Below, one piece after another: positions 16,703 through 25,534 of a DNA stretch of 64,000 nucleotides. The notes under the pieces are model-generated. The model was not told the origin of the DNA, did not search any database, and worked only from the letters and a program-made list of their open reading frames with translations. Source of the stretch: Klebsiella huaxiensis (lineage in GTDB: Bacteria; Pseudomonadota; Gammaproteobacteria; Enterobacterales; Enterobacteriaceae); NCBI RefSeq assembly GCF_003261575.2, contig NZ_CP036175.1:434001-498000 (forward strand), written 5' to 3'. The position numbers and the translations under genes are program-made. Numbering within the stretch: the first letter of the stretch is position 1; each line of letters begins with the position of its first letter.

Positions 16703-17998
16703 ATGGTTGGGGTAGAAAAGAACGATCCGTTGATGCTGGCACGTCAGTTGCCGATCAAATCAGTTGCGCTGATCCTTGCCGGGGGACGTGGTACCCGTCT
16801 GAAGGATTTAACCAATAAACGTGCGAAACCTGCTGTCCATTTCGGTGGTAAGTTCCGTATTATCGATTTTGCGTTATCTAACTGTATTAACTCAGGTATT
16901 CGCCGTATCGGCGTCATCACCCAGTATCAATCACATACTCTGGTGCAGCATATCCAGCGCGGCTGGTCGTTTTTCAATGAAGAGATGAACGAATTTGTCG
17001 ACCTGCTGCCCGCCCAGCAAAGGATGCAGGGTGAAAACTGGTATCGTGGCACGGCGGATGCGGTGACGCAGAACCTCGACATCATCCGCCGCTATAAGGC
17101 GGAGTATGTGGTGATCCTCGCGGGCGACCATATTTACAAGCAAGACTACTCGCGCATGCTGATCGACCATGTCGAAAAAGGGGCGCGTTGCACCGTGGCC
17201 TGTATGCCTGTGCCCATTGAAGAAGCACCGGCGTTTGGCGTGATGGCGGTTGACGAAAGCGAGAAGATTATCGATTTCGTCGAAAAACCGGCTAACCCAC
17301 CGGCGATGCCGGGGGATGCGAGCAAATCGTTGGCGAGCATGGGCATCTATATCTTTGATGCGGATTACCTTTATGAGCTGCTGGAAGAAGATGATGGCGA
17401 TGAAAATTCCAGTCACGACTTTGGTAAAGACATCATTCCAAAGATAACCAAAGCTGGCATGGCTTATGCACATCCTTTCCCGCTCTCCTGCGTGCAGTCA
17501 GACCCGCAGTCTGAGCCGTACTGGCGCGATGTCGGTACCCTTGAAGCGTACTGGAAAGCCAACCTTGATCTCGCTTCGGTGACACCGGAACTGGATATGT
17601 ACGATCAGAACTGGCCTATTCGCACCCATATGGAACCTTTGCCGCCAGCAAAATTCGTTCAGGACCGTTCAGGCAGTCATGGGATGACGCTGAATTCACT
17701 AGTATCCGGCGGCTGCATTATCTCCGGCTCCGTGGTTGTTCAGTCGGTGCTGTTCCCGCGCGTGCGGGTGAATTCATTCTGTAACATTGATTCGGCAGTC
17801 TTGTTGCCAGAGGTTTGGGTTGGCCGTTCGTGCCGCCTGCGTCGCTGCATTATTGACCGCGCCTGCGTGATCCCAGAAGGTATGGTTGTCGGTGAAAATG
17901 CGGAAGAGGATGCACGTCGTTTCTACCGCTCGGAAGAAGGTATAGTGCTGGTCACCCGCGACATGCTGCGGAAATTGGGGTACCCACAGGAGCGCTAA
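16703..17998 (+). CDS. glgC: GlgC, ADP-glucose pyrophosphorylase
   Basis: Makes ADP-glucose from glucose-1-phosphate and ATP, the committed step of bacterial glycogen synthesis, activated by fructose-1,6-bisphosphate and inhibited by AMP. The 431 residues match E. coli GlgC. The nucleotide-binding loop is LILAGGRGTRLKDLTNKRAKPA (activator Lys39 within), and ends in the left-handed beta-helix (SGSVVVQSVLFPRVRVNSF). AAGGAG precedes the ATG by 6 bases. The leader GTAAAAAAGGAG resembles the CsrA site that overlaps the E. coli glgC ribosome site, so CsrA repression is likely, although the upstream ACACGGAT hairpin of E. coli is not seen. Confidence 0.97.
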   Translation: MVGVEKNDPLMLARQLPIKSVALILAGGRGTRLKDLTNKRAKPAVHFGGKFRIIDFALSNCINSGIRRIGVITQYQSHTLVQHIQRGWSFFNEEMNEFVDLLPAQQRMQGENWYRGTADAVTQNLDIIRRYKAEYVVILAGDHIYKQDYSRMLIDHVEKGARCTVACMPVPIEEAPAFGVMAVDESEKIIDFVEKPANPPAMPGDASKSLASMGIYIFDADYLYELLEEDDGDENSSHDFGKDIIPKITKAGMAYAHPFPLSCVQSDPQSEPYWRDVGTLEAYWKANLDLASVTPELDMYDQNWPIRTHMEPLPPAKFVQDRSGSHGMTLNSLVSGGCIISGSVVVQSVLFPRVRVNSFCNIDSAVLLPEVWVGRSCRLRRCIIDRACVIPEGMVVGENAEEDARRFYRSEEGIVLVTRDMLRKLGYPQER

Positions 17999-19431
17999 TG
18001 CAGGTATTACATGTATGTTCGGAGATGTTCCCGCTGTTAAAAACCGGTGGACTGGCGGATGTGATCGGCGCGCTGCCTGCGGCGCAAATTGCACAGGGCA
18101 TCGATACCCGCGTGCTGCTGCCCGCGTTCCCTGATATCCGCCGCGGTATCACCGATGCGCAGGTAGTGACTCGCCGGGAGACCTTTGCCGGTCCTGTTAC
18201 GCTGCTGTTCGGGCATTTTGACGGCGTGGGCATCTATTTGATTGATGCCCCACATCTCTACGATCGCCCAGGGAGCCCTTACCACGATACCCATCAGCAT
18301 GCTTATACCGATAACGTGCAGCGCTTTGCGCTGCTGGGCTGGGTAGGCAGCGAGATGGCCTGCGGCCTGGACCCATTCTGGCGTCCTGATGTCGTCCATG
18401 CCCACGACTGGCATGCGGGCCTGACGCCTGCCTACCTGGCGGCGCGCGGCCATCCGGCTAAGTCGGTCTTTACGGTACATAACCTGGCCTACCAGGGCAT
18501 GTTCTACTCATGGCATATGAATGACATTGAGCTGCCGTGGGCGTTCTATAACGTTCATGGTCTGGAATTTAACGGTCAGATCTCCTTCCTGAAAGCGGGT
18601 CTTTATTACGCCGACCACATTACGGCGGTCAGCCCGACCTATGCCCGCGAAATTACCGAGCCGCAGTTTGCCTACGGAATGGAAGGTTTGCTGCGCCAGC
18701 GTCAGCATGAGGGTCGTCTGTCGGGGATCCTCAACGGTGTTGACGATAAAATCTGGAATCCGCAAAACGATCTGCTGCTGGCCACACGCTATGACCGCGA
18801 TCGTCTGGAAGAGAAGGCCGAGAATAAGCGTCAGCTGCAAATCGCCATGGGGCTGAAGGTGGATGACAAAGCGCCGCTGTTTGCTGTTGTCAGCCGACTG
18901 ACCAGCCAGAAAGGGCTGGACCTGGTGCTGGAAGCGCTGCCGGGTCTGCTTGAGCAGGGAGGCCAACTGGCGCTACTGGGGGCCGGAGATCCAGTGCTGC
19001 AGGAGGGATTCCTTGCTGCCGCTGCTGAGCATCCTGGCAAAGTTGGCGTGCAGATTGGTTACCATGAAGCCTTCTCGCATCGCATTATGGGCGGCGCGGA
19101 TGTGATTCTGGTACCGAGCCGCTTTGAGCCTTGCGGTCTAACTCAGCTGTACGGCCTTAAGTACGGCACGCTGCCGCTGGTTCGGCGTACGGGTGGTCTG
19201 GCGGATACCGTTTCCGACTGCTCGCTGGAAAACCTTGCTGACGGTCTCGCCACCGGGTTTGTTTTTGAAGACAGTAATGCCGTGTCGTTACTGAGGGCTA
19301 TTCGACGCACATTCGTTCTGTGGTCGCGCCCGTCGCTCTGGCGCTACGTTCAGCGTCAGGCGATGAATATGGATTTTAGCTGGCAGGTTGCCGCAAATTC
19401 TTACCGCGAACTTTATCAGCGCTTGCTGTAA
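17998..19431 (+). CDS. glgA: GlgA, glycogen synthase
   Basis: GT5 glycosyltransferase that adds glucose from ADP-glucose to the non-reducing end of alpha-1,4-glucan. The 477 residues match E. coli. KTGG at residues 15-18 is the ADP-glucose contact of bacterial synthases, and PSRFEPCGLTQLYGLKYGTLPLVRRTGGL carries the retaining-transferase Glu and second KTGG-like loop. Its ATG shares a base with the glgC stop (TAATG), so the two are tightly coupled. Confidence 0.97.
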   Translation: MQVLHVCSEMFPLLKTGGLADVIGALPAAQIAQGIDTRVLLPAFPDIRRGITDAQVVTRRETFAGPVTLLFGHFDGVGIYLIDAPHLYDRPGSPYHDTHQHAYTDNVQRFALLGWVGSEMACGLDPFWRPDVVHAHDWHAGLTPAYLAARGHPAKSVFTVHNLAYQGMFYSWHMNDIELPWAFYNVHGLEFNGQISFLKAGLYYADHITAVSPTYAREITEPQFAYGMEGLLRQRQHEGRLSGILNGVDDKIWNPQNDLLLATRYDRDRLEEKAENKRQLQIAMGLKVDDKAPLFAVVSRLTSQKGLDLVLEALPGLLEQGGQLALLGAGDPVLQEGFLAAAAEHPGKVGVQIGYHEAFSHRIMGGADVILVPSRFEPCGLTQLYGLKYGTLPLVRRTGGLADTVSDCSLENLADGLATGFVFEDSNAVSLLRAIRRTFVLWSRPSLWRYVQRQAMNMDFSWQVAANSYRELYQRLL

Positions 19432-19446
19432 CCAGGAGCCAACGCT

Positions 19447-21894
19447 ATGAATGTACCTTTTAGCTACTCATCACCCACGCTGAGCGTTGAGGCGTTAAAA
19501 CACTCTATTGCTTATAAACTGATGTTTATCATCGGCAAAGATCCGGCTATCGCTAACAAGCATGAATGGCTCAACGCTACGCTATTCGCCGTTCGCGATC
19601 GCATGGTGGAGCGCTGGCTCCGCTCAAACCGCGCCCAGCTCTCGCAGGAGGTTCGTCAGGTCTATTACCTGTCGATGGAGTTTTTGATTGGCCGAACATT
19701 GTCTAATGCGCTGTTGTCGTTGGGGATCTATGACGACGTCAACAACGCGCTGGAAGAGATGGGGTTGAACCTTGAAGAGCTGATTGACGAAGAAAACGAC
19801 CCCGGCTTAGGCAACGGCGGTCTGGGTCGCCTGGCGGCCTGCTTCCTCGATTCTCTGGCGGCGCTGGGTTTACCGGGTCGCGGTTATGGTATTCGCTACG
19901 ACTACGGCATGTTTAAGCAGAACATCGTCGATGGACGGCAGAAAGAGTCCCCGGATTACTGGCTGGAATACGGTAACCCGTGGGAGTTTGAGCGCCATAA
20001 TACTCGCTATAAAGTCCGTTTTGGCGGGCGTATTCAGCAGGAAGGTAAAAACTCGCGCTGGGTGGAAACCGAAGAGATCCTCGCTGAAGCCTATGACCAG
20101 ATTATCCCTGGCTTTGATACCGACGCGACTAACACGCTGCGTTTGTGGAGCGCCCAGGCCAGTAGCGAAATCAACCTTGGGAAATTTAACCAGGGCGACT
20201 ACTTCGCGGCGGTAGAGGATAAAAACCACTCTGAAAACGTCTCCCGCGTGCTCTATCCGGATGATTCCACCTATTCCGGGCGCGAGCTGCGCTTGCGTCA
20301 AGAGTATTTCCTCGTTTCGGCGACGGTGCAGGATATCCTCAGCCGTCACTATCAGCTGCATAAAACCTACGCCAATCTGGCGGATAAAATCGCCATTCAC
20401 CTCAATGACACCCACCCGGTGCTGTCGATTCCGGAGCTGATGCGACTGCTGATTGACGAGCATAAGTTCAGCTGGGATGAGGCGTTTGAGGTGACCTGCC
20501 AGGTCTTCTCTTACACCAACCATACCCTGATGAGCGAAGCGCTGGAGACCTGGCCTGTTGAGATGCTGGGTAAAATCCTGCCGCGTCATTTGCAGATTAT
20601 TTTCGAGATTAATGACTACTTCCTGAAGACCTTGCAGGAACAGTATCCCAGCGATACCGCGCTGTTGGGCCGCACATCGATTATCGATGAGTCTAATGGT
20701 CGTCGCGTGCGCATGGCCTGGCTGGCGGTGGTTGTTAGCCATAAGGTTAACGGCGTGTCTGAGTTGCACTCCCGGTTGATGGTGGAGTCGCTGTTCGCTG
20801 AATTTGCGAAAATTTTCCCGATGCGCTTTACCAACGTCACTAACGGCGTGACGCCTCGCCGCTGGCTGGCGGTGGCCAACTCGCCGTTGTCGAAAGTGCT
20901 TGATGAGAATATCGGTCGTACCTGGCGTACCGACCTGAGCCAGCTTAAGGAGCTGGAGCAGCACATTGACTATCCGACGGTGAATAAAGCGGTACGGCAG
21001 GCCAAGCTTGAGAACAAGCAGCGGCTGGCGAACTACATCGGCCAGCAGCTTAATGTGGTGGTGAACCCGAAAGCGCTGTTTGACGTGCAGATCAAGCGTA
21101 TTCACGAGTACAAACGCCAGCTGATGAACGTGCTGCATGTGATTGCTCGCTACAATCGCATTAAGGCCGATCCTGATGCCGAGTGGGTGCCGCGAGTGAA
21201 TATCTTCGCCGGGAAAGCCGCTTCAGCTTACTACATGGCCAAGCATATTATTCATTTGATCAACGACGTGGCGGCGGTGGTGAATAACGATCCGCAGATT
21301 GGCGATAAGCTGAAAGTGGTGTTTATCCCTAACTACAGCGTGAGCCTGGCGCAGTTGATCATTCCGGCGGCGGATCTCTCTGAGCAGATTTCGCTGGCGG
21401 GAACGGAAGCCTCCGGGACCAGCAACATGAAGTTCGCGCTCAACGGCGCGTTAACTATCGGTACGCTGGATGGCGCTAACGTTGAGATGCTGGAGCACGT
21501 CGGCGAAGACAATATCTTTATCTTCGGTAATACCGCGGAAGAAGTTGAAGCGCTGCGAGCCAGTGGCTACAAACCGCGCGAATACTACGAGCAGGATGAA
21601 GAGCTGCATCAGACGCTGACGCAAATCGGCACCGGTCTGTTTAGTCCGTCGGAGCCGGGCCGCTATCGCGACCTGCTGGATTCGCTGATTAACTTTGGCG
21701 ACCACTATCAGGTGCTGGCAGATTACCGCAGCTATGTGGATTGTCAGGATAAGGTGGACGAACTGTATCGTCATCCGGAAGAGTGGGCCAATAAAGCGAT
21801 GCTCAATATTGCCAATATGGGCTATTTCTCCTCCGACCGTACGATTAAAGAGTACGCCGACCATATCTGGCATATCGATCCGGTCAGGTTGTAG
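19447..21894 (+). CDS. glgP: GlgP, glycogen phosphorylase
   Basis: PLP-dependent GT35 enzyme that releases glucose-1-phosphate from the outer chains of glycogen. The 815 residues match E. coli GlgP. The PLP-binding Lys lies in EASGTSNMKFALNGALTIGTLDGANVEM, and the N-terminal DPGLGNGGLGRLAACFLDS block is intact. It lies 15 bases after glgA with AGGAG upstream, closing the operon, and a strong terminator follows. The malP gene in this window is its maltodextrin paralogue. Confidence 0.97.
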   Translation: MNVPFSYSSPTLSVEALKHSIAYKLMFIIGKDPAIANKHEWLNATLFAVRDRMVERWLRSNRAQLSQEVRQVYYLSMEFLIGRTLSNALLSLGIYDDVNNALEEMGLNLEELIDEENDPGLGNGGLGRLAACFLDSLAALGLPGRGYGIRYDYGMFKQNIVDGRQKESPDYWLEYGNPWEFERHNTRYKVRFGGRIQQEGKNSRWVETEEILAEAYDQIIPGFDTDATNTLRLWSAQASSEINLGKFNQGDYFAAVEDKNHSENVSRVLYPDDSTYSGRELRLRQEYFLVSATVQDILSRHYQLHKTYANLADKIAIHLNDTHPVLSIPELMRLLIDEHKFSWDEAFEVTCQVFSYTNHTLMSEALETWPVEMLGKILPRHLQIIFEINDYFLKTLQEQYPSDTALLGRTSIIDESNGRRVRMAWLAVVVSHKVNGVSELHSRLMVESLFAEFAKIFPMRFTNVTNGVTPRRWLAVANSPLSKVLDENIGRTWRTDLSQLKELEQHIDYPTVNKAVRQAKLENKQRLANYIGQQLNVVVNPKALFDVQIKRIHEYKRQLMNVLHVIARYNRIKADPDAEWVPRVNIFAGKAASAYYMAKHIIHLINDVAAVVNNDPQIGDKLKVVFIPNYSVSLAQLIIPAADLSEQISLAGTEASGTSNMKFALNGALTIGTLDGANVEMLEHVGEDNIFIFGNTAEEVEALRASGYKPREYYEQDEELHQTLTQIGTGLFSPSEPGRYRDLLDSLINFGDHYQVLADYRSYVDCQDKVDELYRHPEEWANKAMLNIANMGYFSSDRTIKEYADHIWHIDPVRL

Positions 21895-21910
21895 CGGTTT
21901 AACGCTTGAG

Positions 21911-21936
21911 AACGGGGCCAAACGGCCCCGTTTTTT
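21911..21936 (+). terminator. Terminator after glgP
   Basis: AACGGGGCC and GGCCCCGTT form a stem followed by TTTTT. It ends the glgBXCAP unit; the accessory island starts beyond it. Confidence 0.9.
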
Positions 21937-22070
21937 ATCGTGGTATATTCGTGGGTATGCCGATATTCGTCTGCTGAATCTATTAGCGGCATTTGGTCTC
22001 TGTTATGGAAAAAGGGTTGAGTACTGGTGTATAGTATTAGCAGAAAAATTCATAATTAATTGATAATAAT

Positions 22071-22826
22071 ATGAAAAAGATTACGACATCTATTCCGGCC
22101 CTCGATAAAATCATGCGCGTATTTGCTTATCTTCTGGAGTGCGATGGCGCAACGTTTACCCAGATCCATCAAAATTCAGGGATTGCGAAAAGCAGTACCT
22201 CATCTTTGCTCAACGGCATGGTGGAGCATGGGTTATTACGCCAGGAAAAAGACAAGTATTATCTGGGGTTACGCCTGTATGAATTAGGTAATAAAGCGGC
22301 GGAACAGTACGATATTAAAAAAATCGCGTTACCGATCCTTGAAGAGATTCGCGATAACACCGGTCTGACCTGCCATCTTGGCGTTCTGGAAGGCGATGCC
22401 CCCATTTATCTTCTGAAAGTCGAAAGCCCACAGGCTATTGTGATTCGAAGCTGGGAGGGCAAACGCCTCTCATTACATAGCTCAGGGCTGGGGAAGGTGC
22501 TGATTGCATGGCTTAGCGGGGAAGAGCTGGAGGAATTGCTGCCTCCAGATCAGATCTTAACGCGTTTTACGGATACGACGATCACGGATGTGAATATCCT
22601 TAAGCAGGAGTTAGCAGGAATTCGCCGTCGCGGCTGGGGTTATGATAACGAAGAAGACTCCCTTGGCGTGCGCTGCATTGCGGTGCCGGTATTCAATGCG
22701 CAGGGGAAAGTGATTGCCGCCTTGAGCGTATCCGGCGTTGCGTTCCAGATCCCCGATGATAAACGCGAGTCGCTTGCTACGTTGATGATGGATGCCAGCC
22801 GTAGCCTGACGCGCCTGATGTGCTGA
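22071..22826 (+). CDS. IclR-family transcriptional regulator of the adjacent sugar-acid genes
   Basis: A 251-residue IclR protein: N-terminal winged helix-turn-helix (residues about 10-70: ALDKIMRVFAYLLECDGATFTQIHQNSGIAKSSTSSLLNGMVEHGLLRQE) and a C-terminal effector domain (GLTCHLGVLEGDAPIYLLK, SSGLGKVLIAW, GVRCIAVPVFNAQGKVIAALSVSG). It sits next to a YagE-like aldolase; in E. coli the IclR-type XynR (YagI) controls the yagEF xylonate genes, so local control is the obvious inference. The probable operators are the three 16-bp repeats at 26.9-27.2 kb. Upstream DNA is AT-rich. Confidence 0.85.
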   Translation: MKKITTSIPALDKIMRVFAYLLECDGATFTQIHQNSGIAKSSTSSLLNGMVEHGLLRQEKDKYYLGLRLYELGNKAAEQYDIKKIALPILEEIRDNTGLTCHLGVLEGDAPIYLLKVESPQAIVIRSWEGKRLSLHSSGLGKVLIAWLSGEELEELLPPDQILTRFTDTTITDVNILKQELAGIRRRGWGYDNEEDSLGVRCIAVPVFNAQGKVIAALSVSGVAFQIPDDKRESLATLMMDASRSLTRLMC

Positions 22827-22839
22827 AATAAAAAAACAT

Positions 22840-22861
22840 AGCGGGCAAGAAGCCCGCTTTC
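22840..22861. terminator. Terminator between convergent iclR-type gene and aldolase gene
   Basis: AGCGGGC (22840-22846) and GCCCGCT (22852-22858) with a 5-base loop. An A run precedes and Ts follow, so it can serve both strands. Confidence 0.85.
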
Positions 22862-22869
22862 GTCATCGC

Positions 22870-23775
22870 TTAAAGTCCCGCACGCTGTAATACCTGCTTC
22901 AGATTCGAAATATGTTCTTCATTTGCCGGCAAAACGGGGGGCATCACGTGGGTTGAAATATCGACTCCGCTAAGCTGAATTGCCTTTTTGATTATCCCGA
23001 AGAAAGGCGAATCCAGGCTGTAAATAGTGGAAAGCGCGGACAGCCTGCGCTGTAATCCGAACATTGTCTCATACTCTTTTTCACACCACGCGCGGTAGAT
23101 CCCGCAGGTTAGCTGCGGCGCAAAGTTCGCTGTCGCTGGGATCCCACCGTTGCCGCCTAAGATAAGCGTATCCATCATATATTCATCATAGCCGGAGAAA
23201 ATAACGAAGTCCGGACGCGCAGGCCTGACATTATTGATGATTTCACGAATATGGCTGATATTATCAACGGTATCCTTAATGCCGATAATGTTGGAGTGAT
23301 CTTGCGCCAGCCGGGTAATTAAATCAACGCTAAGGTCCTGTCCCGTCAGCGCTGGGAAGTTGTAGAGAATGACAGGGCTTTTTATGTTATTAGCCACGGT
23401 TTTGAAATGCTGATAAATATACTCATCGGTCAATCTGGCATAGTAGGGATTGAGTACCAAAACGGCATCGACTTCGAGTCGGTCGGCATGCTGACCATAC
23501 TCAATCACTTCCTGCGTGCTGGTGCTGCTAATACCTAATAGTACTGGAATGCGGCGGTTAATATGACGAACGCAAAACTCTGCGGTTTCCAGACGCAGCG
23601 CTTTGGTCATATGGCAAAATTCCCCCCCGCTGCCCAGCAGTAATACGCCATTGACCTTGCTTGCAATAAGATGATCCAGCAAGGTCGCCATGCCGACTTT
23701 ATCTAACTCTCCCTGCGCATTAACAATGGTCGGGACTGGCGGAAATACGCCGTGAAATTTCGTAATCTGAGTCAT
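22870..23775 (-). CDS. YagE/YjhH-type 2-keto-3-deoxy sugar-acid aldolase (DapA superfamily)
   Basis: A 301-residue class I aldolase of the dihydrodipicolinate synthase superfamily. The Schiff-base Lys is K167 in IIGIKDT and the catalytic Tyr is Y138 in LYNFPALTGQDL; the loop GSGGEF replaces the GTTGE of true DapA. These blocks match E. coli YagE closely, which splits 2-keto-3-deoxygluconate or 2-keto-3-deoxypentonate to pyruvate and an aldehyde. It is the last gene of a minus-strand unit (transporter, dehydratase, aldolase), 43 bases after the dehydratase. The exact sugar acid is unknown. Confidence 0.85.
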   Translation of the reverse strand: MTQITKFHGVFPPVPTIVNAQGELDKVGMATLLDHLIASKVNGVLLLGSGGEFCHMTKALRLETAEFCVRHINRRIPVLLGISSTSTQEVIEYGQHADRLEVDAVLVLNPYYARLTDEYIYQHFKTVANNIKSPVILYNFPALTGQDLSVDLITRLAQDHSNIIGIKDTVDNISHIREIINNVRPARPDFVIFSGYDEYMMDTLILGGNGGIPATANFAPQLTCGIYRAWCEKEYETMFGLQRRLSALSTIYSLDSPFFGIIKKAIQLSGVDISTHVMPPVLPANEEHISNLKQVLQRAGL

Positions 23776-23818
23776 GTATTGATCCTTAAAACAGGCGAGC
23801 CGTAGCCCGCCAGGGATA

Positions 23819-25534
23819 TTATTTAAGCCAGGCTCCGGCCATTAATGATGTTGCATTAGCGGTGAACTGTTTAAAGACGCCGCGACGGTTTGAATAATCT
23901 GGTTTCTTCCAGCTTGCCCGACGGTCTTCAAGGCAGCGGCATATTTCCTCTTCTGTTTTAAACACTCCGTCGATCCCTACGATATTGAGCTTACGGCCTT
24001 TCACATCCATTTCGATTAAATCACCATCTTCCACCAGGGCAATCGGCCCCCCATCAGCGGCTTCTGGCGAGACGTGTCCGACACACGGCCCGCTGGTCGC
24101 TCCAGAGAAACGACCGTCGGTAATCAATGCGACTTTTCCGTCGAGGCGTTTGTCATACACTATGGCATCAGTGGTCATCAGCATTTCCGGTGCGCCAGAG
24201 CCTTTTGCGCCTTCGTAGCGAATAAAAATGACGTCGCCGGGTTCGATATGGTTATGGATGATGGCTTGTTGAGCATCTTCTTCGGAGTTAAAGACCCGAG
24301 CAGGGCCCGTATGATGGTGCATATCCGGCGCACAGGCCGCGTATTTAATGACCGCTCCTTCAGGCGCAATGTTGCCTTTCAGTACCGCAATCGACCCTGT
24401 TTTGGTGGCATTTTCTGGTTTACGGATCACCTCCTCCGGGCTGACTTTGTAATTGTTGAGATAACCGTGGTTGCGGGTAAAGAAGCCGGATTGATGGAGC
24501 ATTTCCAGGTTGTCGCCGAGCGTACGGCCAGTCACGGTAAGAACATCAAGATCCAGATAATCGCGCAGATACCATTGCACCATTGGCACGCCGCCCGCGA
24601 ACCACATCATTTCGGTAACGTATTCACCGCTGGGCTGAATATTGGTCAGATAAGGGATTTCATTATTGATCCGATCAAACAGTTCGGGCTTCAGCTCCCA
24701 TCCGAGTTCATGAGCGATGGCCGGAAGGTGGATCATCGCATTGGTGCTGCCACCAATAGCGGCATGGACTTTGATAGCATTTTCAAACGCCGCAGGAGTC
24801 AGGATCTTATGGGTGGTGATATTTTTCTCCGCCAGATACAGCGCCTGGTGGCCTGCAGTTCTGGCAACGCGGCGAATTTCCGCCAGGGTCGATGGCAGCA
24901 GAGCGCTACCAGGCAGGGCTAGCCCCAATGCCTCCGACATGCACTGCATGGTACTGGCAGTTCCCATAAACTGGCAGGCTCCTGCGGTGGGACAACCGCA
25001 TTGCTGCATGGCTTCCACTTGCTGAATGCCTATTTCGCCTTTCTTCAACTTAGCAGTGATCCCGCCCAGGTCTGAAGTACTCATATTCGGTGCCGGACGC
25101 ATAGAACCGCCGGGGATATGCAGTAGCGGCAGGTTCAGGCGTGCGGCGGCAATCAGATGCGCCGGGATAGATTTATCGCAGCTTGAGATCAGAATACCGG
25201 CATCATAAGGCACCACTGAGGCATGAATTTCGACCATGTTGGCAATGGCTTCGCGAGATGCCAGGATGTAGTTCATCCCATCGTGGCCCTGACCCCAGCC
25301 GTCGCAGATATCCGTCACATGGTGACGGACCGCGCGACCACCGCTTTCATGAACACCCAGCACGGCTTCATCGCCCAGTTGGTTAAGATGGAAACTGCCC
25401 GGATGGCTTTCGCCATAGCAATCATCCACCAGGACCTGCAGTTTATTGACATCTTCTTTGCTGTAATTCATTCCAAGACGCAGGGCGTCGAGCTGCGACC
25501 ACAGGTCGCGAGCATGCTGACATTTTTGGCTCAT
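23819..25534 (-). CDS. IlvD/Edd-family sugar-acid dehydratase
   Basis: A 571-residue Fe-S dehydratase. Likely cluster ligands are in SSCDKS (C119) and QQCGCPTAGACQFMGTASTM (C179-C187). Other family blocks are IGGSTNAMIHLPAIAHE and DGRFSGATSGPCVGHVSPEAADGGPIALVEDGDLIEMD. The length fits arabinonate/xylonate-type dehydratases of this family rather than the 655-residue YagF/YjhG of E. coli, and is shorter than typical IlvD. With an aldolase next to it, conversion of an aldonate to a 2-keto-3-deoxy acid is more likely than branched-chain amino acid synthesis. Its start overlaps the transporter stop by 4 bases. Confidence 0.85.
   Translation of the reverse strand: MSQKCQHARDLWSQLDALRLGMNYSKEDVNKLQVLVDDCYGESHPGSFHLNQLGDEAVLGVHESGGRAVRHHVTDICDGWGQGHDGMNYILASREAIANMVEIHASVVPYDAGILISSCDKSIPAHLIAAARLNLPLLHIPGGSMRPAPNMSTSDLGGITAKLKKGEIGIQQVEAMQQCGCPTAGACQFMGTASTMQCMSEALGLALPGSALLPSTLAEIRRVARTAGHQALYLAEKNITTHKILTPAAFENAIKVHAAIGGSTNAMIHLPAIAHELGWELKPELFDRINNEIPYLTNIQPSGEYVTEMMWFAGGVPMVQWYLRDYLDLDVLTVTGRTLGDNLEMLHQSGFFTRNHGYLNNYKVSPEEVIRKPENATKTGSIAVLKGNIAPEGAVIKYAACAPDMHHHTGPARVFNSEEDAQQAIIHNHIEPGDVIFIRYEGAKGSGAPEMLMTTDAIVYDKRLDGKVALITDGRFSGATSGPCVGHVSPEAADGGPIALVEDGDLIEMDVKGRKLNIVGIDGVFKTEEEICRCLEDRRASWKKPDYSNRRGVFKQFTANATSLMAGAWLK

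Noticed and set aside
19870..21138. 422-codon frame on the minus strand across glgP
   Set aside because: It is an antisense shadow of the strongly supported glgP frame.
24074..24922. 282-codon plus-strand frame inside the dehydratase gene
   Set aside because: It is antisense to conserved IlvD/Edd blocks and has no domain of its own.
23819..25534. Assignment of the dehydratase as IlvD
   Set aside because: Clustering with a YagE-like aldolase, sugar-acid transporter and IclR regulator, and a shorter length than typical IlvD, favour a sugar-acid dehydratase.
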